From positions 1 through 64,000 of the forward strand of contig JAERTD010000071.1 in assembly GCA_016845175.1 (NCBI GenBank): a stretch of DNA of 64,000 bases, read 5' to 3'. Under the pieces are notes generated by a model. It had not been told where the DNA came from and did no database searches. It worked only from the letters and a program-made list of their open reading frames with translations. The position numbers were made by a program, and so were the translations under genes. Within the stretch, counting starts at the first letter, position 1. Each line of letters begins with the position of its first letter. The DNA is from Bacteroidota bacterium (lineage in GTDB: Bacteria > Bacteroidota > Bacteroidia > Bacteroidales > F082). Shown one piece after another: positions 11,801-19,455 of this stretch.

Positions 11801-12704
11801 ATACATTCCCAATTTTCAATCGAGCTAAACTGATCTTAATTGCACACTTTTCATCACAAGGGTCAATCCTTAGCCCAACTATATTCCCTAAGTTACTTAA
11901 CTCAAATTGTAGAAATTTACTAGCTCCATGAATTAGTTCAATCACCCGAACAATTTTATTCTTTTCAGTAAATCCACTACCATTATTGTAATAAAGGGAA
12001 ACAACGGGTTTCTGATTGCTATTCTCATTATCTCTATTATCTTGGTTGGCACCTTTTGATAAAGTCAAATCGAGTTCCTCAAGAATATCAGGGTGTTTAT
12101 CTGATACCTGTCTACTCCGAAAGCTAACTCTGTCTTTTTTTTGCACCCAAGCACCAGGATTGAATTTTTTAAAATCCTCATAATTAACTTCTATATAATT
12201 CTTAATAAGGCGCTTCTGATAGGTTTCCCAAAAGTTATATTTTATTTCAGAAATTGATTTTGAAAAATCAACAACCGGATATACGTCAGGTCTTTCTGAA
12301 ACTTTCTTAATTAATTTAAACTTCTCGTAGTCACGTTGTGAATAACTCAGGTTTCTATTAAAATAGCATTGTTTATTCCAGGCTATTCTTTCTTCTGATT
12401 TCTGAATATCAATTAAATCACGCCTACTAAATACCACTATTGTTGATTCTGAGACCACTTCTTCAAGGTAAATAGACTGAGCTGGACATTGAACTACTTT
12501 GTTGTCAGAAGTTTCAAGTATAGCTATTAATTCATCCTTATTATCATAGCTTACCACTTCTTCTGGTATCATTTTGTAACCCAGGTCATCAGCCAGGCAT
12601 TTACTAATAAAAGTTGTGCCACTTCTTTGTGGGCCAGAAACTATAACATTAGTAAATTTTTCAAGCCTTTTTAAAATCTTAGTGTATTGTACACTCCTTT
12701 CCAT
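5829..12704 (-). CDS. Giant multidomain polysaccharide assembly protein (sulfotransferase-like, coiled coil, WbsX, GT4, GT2, GT4)
   Basis: About 2291 residues in one frame. In the numbering of the longest frame (start 12713, TTG): residues 20-200 P-loop domain with SGPQRSGTT, like sulfotransferases; 235-370 beta-rich segment; 405-660 heptad-rich coiled coil; 775-860 two copies of a YY/YL...NPDV...EGR repeat; 893-1240 WbsX/GH99-like domain (FFLPQFHPFEEND, WNEWAEG); 1248-1610 GT4 with SREDPYPLVCLEA; 1630-1850 GT2 with ILPNYNYERYL and AEADD; 1922-2290 GT4 with ISESLPTSVIEYMA. The ATG at 12704 is preferred. Likely role: sequential sugar transfer plus chain modification during O-antigen or capsule synthesis. 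No frameshift is visible. Strongly AT-rich. Confidence 0.85.
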   Translation of the reverse strand: MERSVQYTKILKRLEKFTNVIVSGPQRSGTTFISKCLADDLGYKMIPEEVVSYDNKDELIAILETSDNKVVQCPAQSIYLEEVVSESTIVVFSRRDLIDIQKSEERIAWNKQCYFNRNLSYSQRDYEKFKLIKKVSERPDVYPVVDFSKSISEIKYNFWETYQKRLIKNYIEVNYEDFKKFNPGAWVQKKDRVSFRSRQVSDKHPDILEELDLTLSKGANQDNRDNENSNQKPVVSLYYNNGSGFTEKNKIVRVIELIHGASKFLQFELSNLGNIVGLRIDPCDEKCAIKISLARLKIGNVWAALNVSSNAFHENNQLYYFDNEDPQFYFEVESQFNSALLELKLDYLAIGANSTHQLLLKEDINIETTSINKEILLKVSNNEKNYESISKLLSNQNKTILSFTKVEDEYKQIIEQNQNQINNLNAKLNEKDLNLNEKDVVLNDLKVSLEEKDLTNVSLQKELDSQLRVLNQLKQDKNELKDILEHRFKSIHKLEKEVSILTERLEIKSEELKQADGLVSLKENEVKVLFNELRANEILITKLKTAQTLNKQILKEKDELAQQYLSRLEEKSIEIVDKSKENDKLKNQSEKIFDQYEGLLKKSEVLIEDANFRMNQLEEQTNRIKYLHKNNEAQSKKLAEYQGYLEDNRRYIHELKSSLSFRLGWIFTFPFRTVYNLFSINTHVENRRWFWLRLLALGIQKPFKLLKHLNRRNIKTLGLALKHEHPRTIIENFKNLLKDQPVGKNEELSNDSNTTKYTSDESNLELLRVSNFYDENYYVEFNPDVLSADISPVEHYLHQGWKEGRDPSRVFCTDAYLSSNPDVMNAKINPLIHYITQGILEGREISLVKEADQIAGNSTHKGILNPYEKITLQPEYEDEELFALPELDVKPIAFFLPQFHPFEENDKFWGKGFTEWTNTTKALPVFQGHYQPRLPGELGFYDLRLKEVLKRQVELAKRHGIYGFCFHHYFFDGKPIMRIPVDHMLENKDIDFPFCLHWANEPWTSKFDGGIEKGEVLLEQNHNPQDDIAFFKYIEPALHDSRYIKIKGRPLLLIYRPSLFPNFKKTVKRWQECAVKSGLNSLYLVIVETGFERVKSPTEWNCDAAVEFPPHHARTKPHKEELNYSTNQFEGLVYDYDQVVSGSKERSEPPYKLFRGIFPDWDNTARRKESTIFYGSTPHRYQKWLENLCQYTQKSFTKDERFVFINAWNEWAEGAYLEPDRKYGYAYLNATTRALKSLSSRKVGSTRILFISHDANFSGAQLILNNLLKWIKEHSQITIKIICGSGGEMVNRFQEYGDTIIFDTLKDSQISTKHLTERLFDFCEGKPDLIYLNSVGSGKMIDSLKEMDVPIITHVHELQNSIEVYASDYIEDIIQHTDHFIACSNAVANNLVDNYNVTSDKINTIYEFIDITHEKTQLNHEKQKLREALDIEADKLIVFGSGFGLFWRKGADLFIEIAKSLLKLGVEDFHFYWLGELDEGYSHEKYGTWKQQLKKIEAYGLSNYVTFLGRKNNVFDYYSTGDVFILPSREDPYPLVCLEAASCQLPVLCFKDAGGMPDFVEADAGFVVPYEDVSGMAKKIQLLWKDKELRKKLGAQAQRKVHLNHSTDVTAPYILDVCRRIGKIPPLVSIILPNYNYERYLDKRLTTIFNQTFLDFELIILDDASSDNSMKLVEKYLNHPFVRVLSNKKNSGSVFSQWIKGLKLSSGDIIWIAEADDYSNPLFLEKMLPSFIDFEVNIAYCQSTIVGESDEELGKHDYFNKLSPGKWDKDYVNPIQNEVNEGLGIMNTIPNVSAVLFRRVEADEIKDIRKLKSAGDWLFYLMAARGGKIAYRKQSLNYHRRHSESVIMKHEGSKEFLGETWEVHQYILNNFITEFGLGVKMLGHAKSEWKRLIQTNIDGEFYKFYDNKLIKARSSSQQTDLRVLVVLSDLGTGGGQTVAIRLANSLTQKGVIVHLLNVGRHPTNTKIRDLISSKITVVNKDDWVDPKQGFSDYISKHQIGVVHSHIWWADKFVYQVISNLKVNWVVTMHGCYEFLLSSPESDLSFTKIFPDLISKVDHFVYLTDKNIKIFDDYQVERKKLTQIYNGYSPVFPRARRRKELGISDDAFIVGIVSRAIPEKGWIESIKAVQRINEGNKKRNVHLILVGESDFSHELSNKYSLDYVHFTGFSTNPLEWIQLFDVGLLPSYFISESLPTSVIEYMAAQKPTIASDIGEIKSMLTQNNKSAGIIIETSEKGVNINDLSTSILKYLNDSKVYKEHVNNCKYLFKQFSMKDCLDKYLKLYGNPRRKQL

Positions 12705-12713
12705 ACATGACAA

Positions 12714-12910
12714 TTTTAGGTTTCAATCTATCAAACAATTATGGGTAAAAACTATGCTTTTGAACCCACAATCAATTGACATCAGCTTGAATTAAACAGT
12801 ACCATTCATAAATCGAATGCTTCTAGGCTACAGGTCAATAATTTACCTTTCATATTTAACAGAAAGCATTCTACCAGTTTTTAACTTTTTCTTCAACTCA
12901 ACGAGAAAGC
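12714..12910. other. 197-base spacer inside the polysaccharide gene set
   Basis: The gap between the ATPase gene and the giant glycosyltransferase gene holds no frame, clear hairpin terminator or known RNA. A separate promoter for the giant gene could lie here, but I found no TAnnTTTG box on the minus strand that I trust. Confidence 0.4.
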
Positions 12911-13657
12911 TTATTTAGCATCGTAGCTTTCAATATATCTATCAATTACATGATTGGCTTCCCCCAACATCCGACAATTACCATTTTCTAACCACATCAC
13001 ACGATCACAATTCTGTCTAATAATATCAATTGAATGGCTAACATTTATAATCGTCTTACCTTCAATTACAGACTTGTTAAATACTTTGGCCGACTTCTGT
13101 TGGAAAGAAGCATCCCCAACACCTCCAAAGAACTCGTCCAGTAGGTAAATATCTGCTTCAGTATTGATGGCTATTGCGAAAGCCAAACGGGAAACCATGC
13201 CACTTGAATAAAACTTGAGTTTGGTATCTACAAAATCATGCAATTCTGAAAAATCCAGTATCTTCTCAAACCGCTCCCCAATCTGTCGGAAACTCATGCC
13301 CATTAATGATCCGTTTATGTAAATATTTTGACGGGCTGAGAACTCAAAATTAAAACCTGTGCCAAGTGCCAATCGAACACATTTCCCTTCAATTTTAATA
13401 ACCCCACCTTTATCAGGCTTGTAAACTCCGGCAATTATCTTCAACAGTGTAGACTTTCCACTACCATTCATGCCGATGATGCCTACTTGTTCACCCTTTG
13501 CTACCTCTAAGTTAATGTTGTTTAATCCATGTATGACTTTTACATTGTCTCTTCTAAACATATTAACCAGGGCTCCCCTAATGGTATAATTCTTATTTTC
13601 AACAACCTTAAAAGTTTTTGAAACATCTGTAATTTTGATGACATTTTGTGTATCCAT
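12911..13657 (-). CDS. Polysaccharide ABC exporter, ATP-binding protein (Wzt-like)
   Basis: 248 residues. Walker A is GMNGSGKST, the signature is a degenerate YSSGMVSRLAFA, and Walker B is DIYLLDEFF with the following GGVGDASFQ of the O-antigen/teichoic-acid exporter ATPases. It lacks the extra C-terminal carbohydrate-binding domain (about 150-180 residues) found in Wzt proteins that recognise a chain cap, so recognition must lie elsewhere or be absent. ATG at 13657 is chosen over a TTG at 13666. It follows the permease gene by 12 bases. It should power export of an undecaprenyl-linked glycan across the inner membrane. Confidence 0.9.
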   Translation of the reverse strand: MDTQNVIKITDVSKTFKVVENKNYTIRGALVNMFRRDNVKVIHGLNNINLEVAKGEQVGIIGMNGSGKSTLLKIIAGVYKPDKGGVIKIEGKCVRLALGTGFNFEFSARQNIYINGSLMGMSFRQIGERFEKILDFSELHDFVDTKLKFYSSGMVSRLAFAIAINTEADIYLLDEFFGGVGDASFQQKSAKVFNKSVIEGKTIINVSHSIDIIRQNCDRVMWLENGNCRMLGEANHVIDRYIESYDAK

Positions 13658-13669
13658 AATCGCCAATGT

Positions 13670-14467
13670 CTAGATTATTTCAACCGCTTTTGGGGAGAAT
13701 CGTTTAAAGAGTAGCAAGGCAATAATCAACAAAACTATAGCGGTTATATAGTTTAAAAGAAATAAGTTCCAATCTGGAGGATTGCTATATAATAAAGTTT
13801 CCCTAATATTTATAAAAATACCAGTAAGAGGATTAATATACAATAGAATAGGCAATTTTTCGACTATAACATCCTTACTATAAAAAATCGGTGACCCCCA
13901 AAATAGCAGTAATAACATCATATCCCATAAGTGATTAATATCCCTGAAGAATATATACAAGACACTCAGAATTAGTTGAACCGCAAGAATTATCAAAATG
14001 AAATTTAAGAGAATAAGTGGTGCAAATAATGCGTTGATGTTATAAATTACATCAAAAAAGAAACTCAATAATATATAGACAAACAAATTAAAACCAAAGG
14101 CAATTGATGCACTTATCATGGCTCCATAGAACAGATCAAGCTTATTGATGTTTATATTCTCTAATATTGCTTTATACCTCCCCATGAGGCTCAGACCTTT
14201 AGTGGTTGCCTCTGAGAAGAACATCATTAAAATCAATCCTGAAAATACGTAGAGTGCAAAGTTTGGTATCTCTACAGCAAAAATAACAGAGAAAGCAATG
14301 TAATAAACCACCAACTGAAAAAAGGGATTAATCAGTGCCCAGACGATGCCCAAACGGGTGCCATAATAGCGTTCAATAAAATCGGTTTTCGCCAGTACCC
14401 AGATCCGTTCCAGTTTGTTATTTTCCGGCAGTCGTTTGAGTAAAGGGCCTAGTAATTGATTGATCAT
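13670..14467 (-). CDS. Polysaccharide ABC exporter, ABC-2 type permease (Wzm-like)
   Basis: 265 residues from the ATG at 14467; a TTG start at 14506 would add 13 unlikely residues. About six membrane helices follow an N-terminal amphipathic region (VLAKTDFIERYYGTRLGIVWALINP), the standard pattern of Wzm/KpsM/TagG permeases. A motif near SPIFYSKD precedes the last helices. It pairs with the ATPase 12 bases downstream to form the exporter. It is the first gene of the minus-strand set and diverges from the EF-G-like gene. Confidence 0.9.
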   Translation of the reverse strand: MINQLLGPLLKRLPENNKLERIWVLAKTDFIERYYGTRLGIVWALINPFFQLVVYYIAFSVIFAVEIPNFALYVFSGLILMMFFSEATTKGLSLMGRYKAILENININKLDLFYGAMISASIAFGFNLFVYILLSFFFDVIYNINALFAPLILLNFILIILAVQLILSVLYIFFRDINHLWDMMLLLLFWGSPIFYSKDVIVEKLPILLYINPLTGIFINIRETLLYSNPPDWNLFLLNYITAIVLLIIALLLFKRFSPKAVEII

Positions 14468-14564
14468 CCGGCGGGCATTTTTGCATGGTAAATATAAAAA
14501 AATCAAGCAATATCTATTCTTAGTCTAAATAACTAGGGCTCTTTTTATTATTCGTTTATTTTGC

Positions 14565-14572
14565 TACATTTG
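14565..14572 (+). promoter_or_regulatory. TACATTTG -7 box before the EF-G-like gene
   Basis: Exact match to the Bacteroidota -7 consensus TAnnTTTG, 46 bases before the start codon. A clear -33 TTTG is not seen at the usual distance. Confidence 0.5.
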
Positions 14573-14618
14573 CCGTCCTGAAAAAAATATGTGCTAATCA
14601 TTTAAGAATACGAGTATT

Positions 14619-16754
14619 ATGAAGGTTTATGAAACGAAGGATATCAGAAACATTGCGCTGATAGGAGGAGCTAAGTCAGGAAAAACTACCATGGCCGAGT
14701 CCATGCTGTTTGAAGGCAAAGCCATTAACAGAAAAGGAAGCGTTGAAGACCAGAATACAACCTCTGACTACAGACCCATTGAGCTGGAGCGACAAAATTC
14801 TGTTCATTCCTCACTACTACACACGACCTATAACGACAAAAAAATAAATCTAGTTGACACCCCCGGTTTTGCCGATTTCGTAGGAGAAACCATCGGTGCA
14901 TTGAATGTATGTGACACTGCCCTGATGATGGTTAATGGCCAGTCAGGTGTGGAAGCCACTACCGAAACTGCATGGAGACAAACCCTTGCTGCCAACAGCC
15001 CGGTATTGTTTTCCGTGAACCAACTGGACCATCATGGTGCCAATTTCGACGAAACCATTACTGCGCTCAAAGACTATTTTGGTGATAAAGTAACGGTTGT
15101 TCAATATCCAGTGAATTCCGGCGAAGGTTTCGATACCGTTATCGACCTGATTTTAATGAAGCAATTGAAATTCAAAGAAGGTGGTGGCGAACCAGAAGTA
15201 AGTGACATCCCTGATGATGAAAAAGATAAAGCTGAAGAATTACACCTGGCTCTAGTTGAGAATGCAGCTGAAGGTGATGAGACTTTAATGGAAAAATATT
15301 TTGAGAACGACACACTTACCCTGGACGAAATGCGCGAAGGTGTAAGACTGGGAATGATCACAAGAAGCATTTTCCCTGTGATGTGTTCTTCTGCAAAACA
15401 TGGTATTGGTGTAAGCAGAATTTTGGACTTCATCACCATGTCATGTCCTACTCCGGATGAAATGCCTTCAAGAAAAACAACTGATGGTGCTGAATACTCA
15501 TGTGATGCCAGCCAACCAACAGCATTGTTCGTTTTCAAAACATCCATCGAGCAGCACCTTGGTGAAGTTTCATTCTTCAAAGTATATGGCGGTCAGGTTA
15601 AGGAAGGTCAGGATTTGATCAACCCACGTACTGGCAACAAAGAAAGAATCAGCCAAATGTTTGTATTGAATGGTAAAAACCGTGAAAAAGTGGATACAGT
15701 ATCTGCTGGTGATATTGCGGTAACTATCAAATTAAAAGATATTAAAACAGCCGATTCATTAATGGATCCTAAAAATGGTTCCGATGGTTTCGAAGGTCTT
15801 CAACTGCCTTCAGAACTGTACACTGTAGCCATGAAAGCGGTTAACTCATCTGATGATGAGAAATTGGGCTCCATTTTAAATGAAATGCACAGAACCGACC
15901 CAACATTGGTGGTTGAGTTCTCACGTGAGCTTAAACAAATGCTGTTGAAATGTCAGGGTGAATTTCATCTGAATACCGTTAAATGGTATTTAAACAATGA
16001 GCATAAAATTGAGGTCGAAACTATGGCCCCAAAAATCCCTTATCGTGAAACCATTACCAAACAAGCACGCGCCGACTACCGTCACAAGAAACAATCCGGT
16101 GGATCAGGACAGTTTGGTGAGGTACACCTTGCCATCCAACCTTATGTTGAAGGTTATAAGCATCCGGGTGATTTCCCAGTAAGAGGAACTGATGAGCACG
16201 AAATGCCATGGGGTGGTAAACTGATCTTCCACAACTGTGTGGTGGGTGGTGCCATTGATGCCCGTTTCCTTCCAGCCATCCTCAAAGGATTGATGGAAAG
16301 AATGAATGAAGGTCCATTGACAGGATCCTACGCCCGTGACATTGTTGTATATGTATACGACGGTAAAATGCACCCGGTTGATTCCAATGAGATCTCCTTT
16401 AAACTAGCTGGTCGCCATGCCTTTAGTACTGCATTTAAAAATGCCGGACCAAAGATTATGGAGCCTATTATGGACGTTGTAGTAACCATCCCTGAAGATA
16501 TGATGGGTGCCGCAATGACTGACCTCCAAGGCCGTCGTGCCATCATTATGGGAATGGACGGTGCCGGTAAAAATCAGGTAATTAAAGCTAAAGTACCCTT
16601 AGCCGAAATGAGTAAATATGTTACTTCATTGAGTTCCATTACTTCAGGACGTGGTATTTTCAATATGACATACGATCAGTACCAGCAGGTACCTTCTGAT
16701 GTTCAGGACAAACTTCTCAAAGCCTACGAAGAATCATTGGCCGAAGAAGAATAG
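14619..16754 (+). CDS. Elongation factor G-like protein (EF-G2 paralogue)
   Basis: 711 residues with all EF-G domains. P-loop GGAKSGKTT is at 16-24, G3 is DTPGFADF at 80-87 and G4 is NQLD. Canonical EF-G has DTPGHVDF; the His that promotes GTP hydrolysis is Phe84 here. The switch I RGITI motif reads RQNSV, replacing the G2 threonine by serine. These are traits of the FusA2/EF-G2 branch; a Bacteroides paralogue in that branch has been reported to support translation without GTPase activity. It is monocistronic, with its own -7 box and terminator. It is probably not the housekeeping fusA, because no str-operon genes lie nearby. Confidence 0.88.
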   Translation: MKVYETKDIRNIALIGGAKSGKTTMAESMLFEGKAINRKGSVEDQNTTSDYRPIELERQNSVHSSLLHTTYNDKKINLVDTPGFADFVGETIGALNVCDTALMMVNGQSGVEATTETAWRQTLAANSPVLFSVNQLDHHGANFDETITALKDYFGDKVTVVQYPVNSGEGFDTVIDLILMKQLKFKEGGGEPEVSDIPDDEKDKAEELHLALVENAAEGDETLMEKYFENDTLTLDEMREGVRLGMITRSIFPVMCSSAKHGIGVSRILDFITMSCPTPDEMPSRKTTDGAEYSCDASQPTALFVFKTSIEQHLGEVSFFKVYGGQVKEGQDLINPRTGNKERISQMFVLNGKNREKVDTVSAGDIAVTIKLKDIKTADSLMDPKNGSDGFEGLQLPSELYTVAMKAVNSSDDEKLGSILNEMHRTDPTLVVEFSRELKQMLLKCQGEFHLNTVKWYLNNEHKIEVETMAPKIPYRETITKQARADYRHKKQSGGSGQFGEVHLAIQPYVEGYKHPGDFPVRGTDEHEMPWGGKLIFHNCVVGGAIDARFLPAILKGLMERMNEGPLTGSYARDIVVYVYDGKMHPVDSNEISFKLAGRHAFSTAFKNAGPKIMEPIMDVVVTIPEDMMGAAMTDLQGRRAIIMGMDGAGKNQVIKAKVPLAEMSKYVTSLSSITSGRGIFNMTYDQYQQVPSDVQDKLLKAYEESLAEEE

Positions 16755-16776
16755 ATTGAACTCTAAAAATAATCTG

Positions 16777-16809
16777 GGCTGTCTTTTTCATAAAGGCAGC
16801 CTTTTTTTA
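16777..16809 (+). terminator. Rho-independent terminator after the EF-G-like gene
   Basis: A stem GGCTGTCTT / AAGGCAGCC with one G-U pair and a short loop is followed by seven T residues. It starts 22 bases after the stop codon. Confidence 0.85.
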
Positions 16810-16872
16810 TGCCTTCGCCAATGCTCATAAAAACCAATTAAACGTAATTTAGCCAGTTCAATACAATTTTTT

Positions 16873-19455
16873 ATGTATAAAAAACCAGCTATGAAAACCC
16901 GATTTTTAATCCCGGCTATCCTCATTGTTTTCCTTATCACCATTGCTATTTCTACTCATAAAAATACTTCCATTCAAAAAGAACAAGCGCACTTCAACTA
17001 TCCAAGTGAATGGATGGATTACCAACGCAGCTATCCCAACGATTATGTTAAACCTGAGGCATATCTTCAGGCCATGAAAGAAGCTTCTGAGCTCCATAAA
17101 GAGACTGCCGGTCGTGACATTTACTGGGAATTTGCCGGGCCTACCAATATTGGTGGCCGAATCACCGATCTGGCTTTTAGCCCGGTTGACATCAATACCA
17201 TTTTCGTGGGTGGTGCTTCTGGAGGTATCCTTAAATCGGAAAACGGAGGTCAGTCATGGGAGCAAATCTTTAAGGATGCAGATGTGATATCCATTGGTGA
17301 TCTGGCCATCGATCCCAAGGATGAAAACACCTTGTATGCCGGTACCGGAGAAGCCAATGCCTCCAGTTTTAGTTTTCTGGGAAATGGGATATATAAATCA
17401 ACAGATGCAGGAGATACCTGGAGCCATATGGGACTGGAATCATCAGCCTATATTGGAAGGATACTGGTAGATCATGATAACTCAAACCGTTTGTTTGTGG
17501 CCGCCTGTGGCAATTTATTCTCCCATGGTGGTGAACGTGGCATTTATAGAAGCTTAGATGCTGGCAGCAATTGGCAGCAACTTCTTTTTATAAACGATTC
17601 CACTGCTGGCATCGACCTTGCGCAACATCCAGCTGATCCTGACATACTCTATGCAGCCATGTGGCAGAGAACCAGAGGTCGTGATTATAGAAACTCCTTT
17701 GGTGATGGATCCAGTGTGTGGAAAACAACCGATGGAGGTGATCACTGGGTGGAGTTGACCAATGGTTTGCCCACTGGTGATAATGTGGGACGTATTGGCC
17801 TTGACATTTCACAATCCAACCCTGAGGTGGTTTATGCTTTTATAGATATGCCCAGCCAGGAAGTAAGGGTATACCGCACAGATGATGGCGGCAGCAACTG
17901 GACCAGAACCAATGACAACGCGCTGGATGAAATGAACAGCAGTTTTGGTTGGTATTTTGGACAAGTCAGGGTGGATCCCACGGATGAGAATACTGTATAT
18001 GTGATGGGGGTCGATTTTTACCGTTCCCAGGATGGTGGCAATTCCTGGACACAACTGGCAGGATATTTTAATTCGAATGTGATACATGTAGACCACCATG
18101 CCCTGTATTTTGATCCCAACACAGGAAGGTTGTACAACGGTAATGATGGCGGATTGTATTACAGTGATGATCAGGGTGAAGACTGGACTCAAATCAATAA
18201 TATTCCTCTGATTCAGTTTTATGCGATCGATATAGACAAACAAAACCCAGAACGTATTTATGGAGGCACCCAGGACAACAATACCATACGCACCATGACG
18301 GGCGCCATTGACGACTGGGAAGCCATATTGGGTGGAGATGGTATGTATTGTCTGGTGGATCATCAGGATAATAGTAATGTATTTGCTGAATACCAATGGG
18401 GAGGATTAAACCGGTCCCAGTATGGTGGTGATCCGGGTACATTTGACTATATAGCCTGGGATATGTCGGACGATCGTACCAATTGGTCGGCACCTTTGGC
18501 CATGGATCCTGAAAATCCTCAACGCTTGTATTTTGGCACCTACCGGGTCTGGCGAAGCCTTAATGGGGGTAGCAATTGGTCTTCAGTATCCAACGACCTT
18601 ACACAGGGTGGCAGTAATTATTTCCATAGCCTGACCACCATTGATGTCTCCCCCGTGAATCCAAATATTGTGGTAGCAGGTTCAGGGGATGGGAAAGTTC
18701 ATGTATCAAGCTTTGGCGGCAATGGTTGGACAGATATTTCGGCAGGGCTTCCCAATAGATGGATTACAAGGGTCGCCATGGATCCCTTTGATGAAAATAC
18801 CATTTATGTGACCGTATCTGGTTTCAGATGGGATGAAGCGCAGCCTCACATATTCAAATCCACTGATCTTGGTGAAAACTGGGTATCCATTTCAAGCAAC
18901 TTACCAGAGCTTCCGGTAAATGTAATTGTTCCGGATCCCGAAGTTCCCGATTGGTTGTATGTAGGAACCGATGCCGGCGCCTTTTATTCTGATAACGGGG
19001 GACTATCCTGGAAAAGCCTGATGAAGGACCTTCCCAATGTGGCTATTACTGCCATGAAAATACATCAGGAAACCCGTTCACTTGTCATTGGAACCTACGG
19101 CATCTCTTGTTACAGACTTAACCTTGATTATCTGGTAGGCATGCCCACACATCAGATGGCTGACCTTGAAGAGCTTCAGGCATCATTATATCCCAATCCT
19201 CTGTCAGGTAATTCATGGTTAAACATCAGTATTGAGGAGGCAGGAACAGAAGATATCCAACTGTTTTTGTATGATCAGATGGGTAGGTTACTGGCTCAGG
19301 AAGTCCGACAAGCAAACAGTTCCTCTTCATTGGAAATACAGTGGGATGTGAATGCTGAAACCGATGGAAACTTATCCAACGGACAATACTTTTGCCGCAT
19401 CACCCAGGGCAGGAAATCAATTTCCCTGCCCCTCGTGATCACTGATGCTTTTTAG
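16873..19455 (+). CDS. Secreted BNR/VPS10-like beta-propeller protein with T9SS sorting domain
   Basis: 860 residues. A hydrophobic export segment lies at about 9-27 (ATG at 16873; a second in-frame ATG at 16891 is equally possible). Many BNR/Asp-box-like repeats (S-x-DGG-x-W or S-x-NGG-x-SW) run from about residue 75 to 750, the pattern of sortilin-like beta-propellers seen in Bacteroidota exoproteins. The last 80 residues start at LYPNPLSG and end in a short beta-rich tail, the type A T9SS signal. Exported to the surface or medium. The ligand or activity is unknown. The stop overlaps the convergent M16 gene by four bases. Confidence 0.87.
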   Translation: MYKKPAMKTRFLIPAILIVFLITIAISTHKNTSIQKEQAHFNYPSEWMDYQRSYPNDYVKPEAYLQAMKEASELHKETAGRDIYWEFAGPTNIGGRITDLAFSPVDINTIFVGGASGGILKSENGGQSWEQIFKDADVISIGDLAIDPKDENTLYAGTGEANASSFSFLGNGIYKSTDAGDTWSHMGLESSAYIGRILVDHDNSNRLFVAACGNLFSHGGERGIYRSLDAGSNWQQLLFINDSTAGIDLAQHPADPDILYAAMWQRTRGRDYRNSFGDGSSVWKTTDGGDHWVELTNGLPTGDNVGRIGLDISQSNPEVVYAFIDMPSQEVRVYRTDDGGSNWTRTNDNALDEMNSSFGWYFGQVRVDPTDENTVYVMGVDFYRSQDGGNSWTQLAGYFNSNVIHVDHHALYFDPNTGRLYNGNDGGLYYSDDQGEDWTQINNIPLIQFYAIDIDKQNPERIYGGTQDNNTIRTMTGAIDDWEAILGGDGMYCLVDHQDNSNVFAEYQWGGLNRSQYGGDPGTFDYIAWDMSDDRTNWSAPLAMDPENPQRLYFGTYRVWRSLNGGSNWSSVSNDLTQGGSNYFHSLTTIDVSPVNPNIVVAGSGDGKVHVSSFGGNGWTDISAGLPNRWITRVAMDPFDENTIYVTVSGFRWDEAQPHIFKSTDLGENWVSISSNLPELPVNVIVPDPEVPDWLYVGTDAGAFYSDNGGLSWKSLMKDLPNVAITAMKIHQETRSLVIGTYGISCYRLNLDYLVGMPTHQMADLEELQASLYPNPLSGNSWLNISIEEAGTEDIQLFLYDQMGRLLAQEVRQANSSSSLEIQWDVNAETDGNLSNGQYFCRITQGRKSISLPLVITDAF

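Noticed and set aside
15101-15580. 159-codon open frame on the minus strand
   Set aside because: It lies wholly antisense within the EF-G-like gene, is rich in Ser and low in recognisable structure, and is explained as a shadow of that gene's codon use.
17809-18396. 195-codon open frame on the minus strand
   Set aside because: It is antisense within the BNR-repeat gene; its Ile/Val/His-rich translation mirrors the repeat codons and shows no domain.
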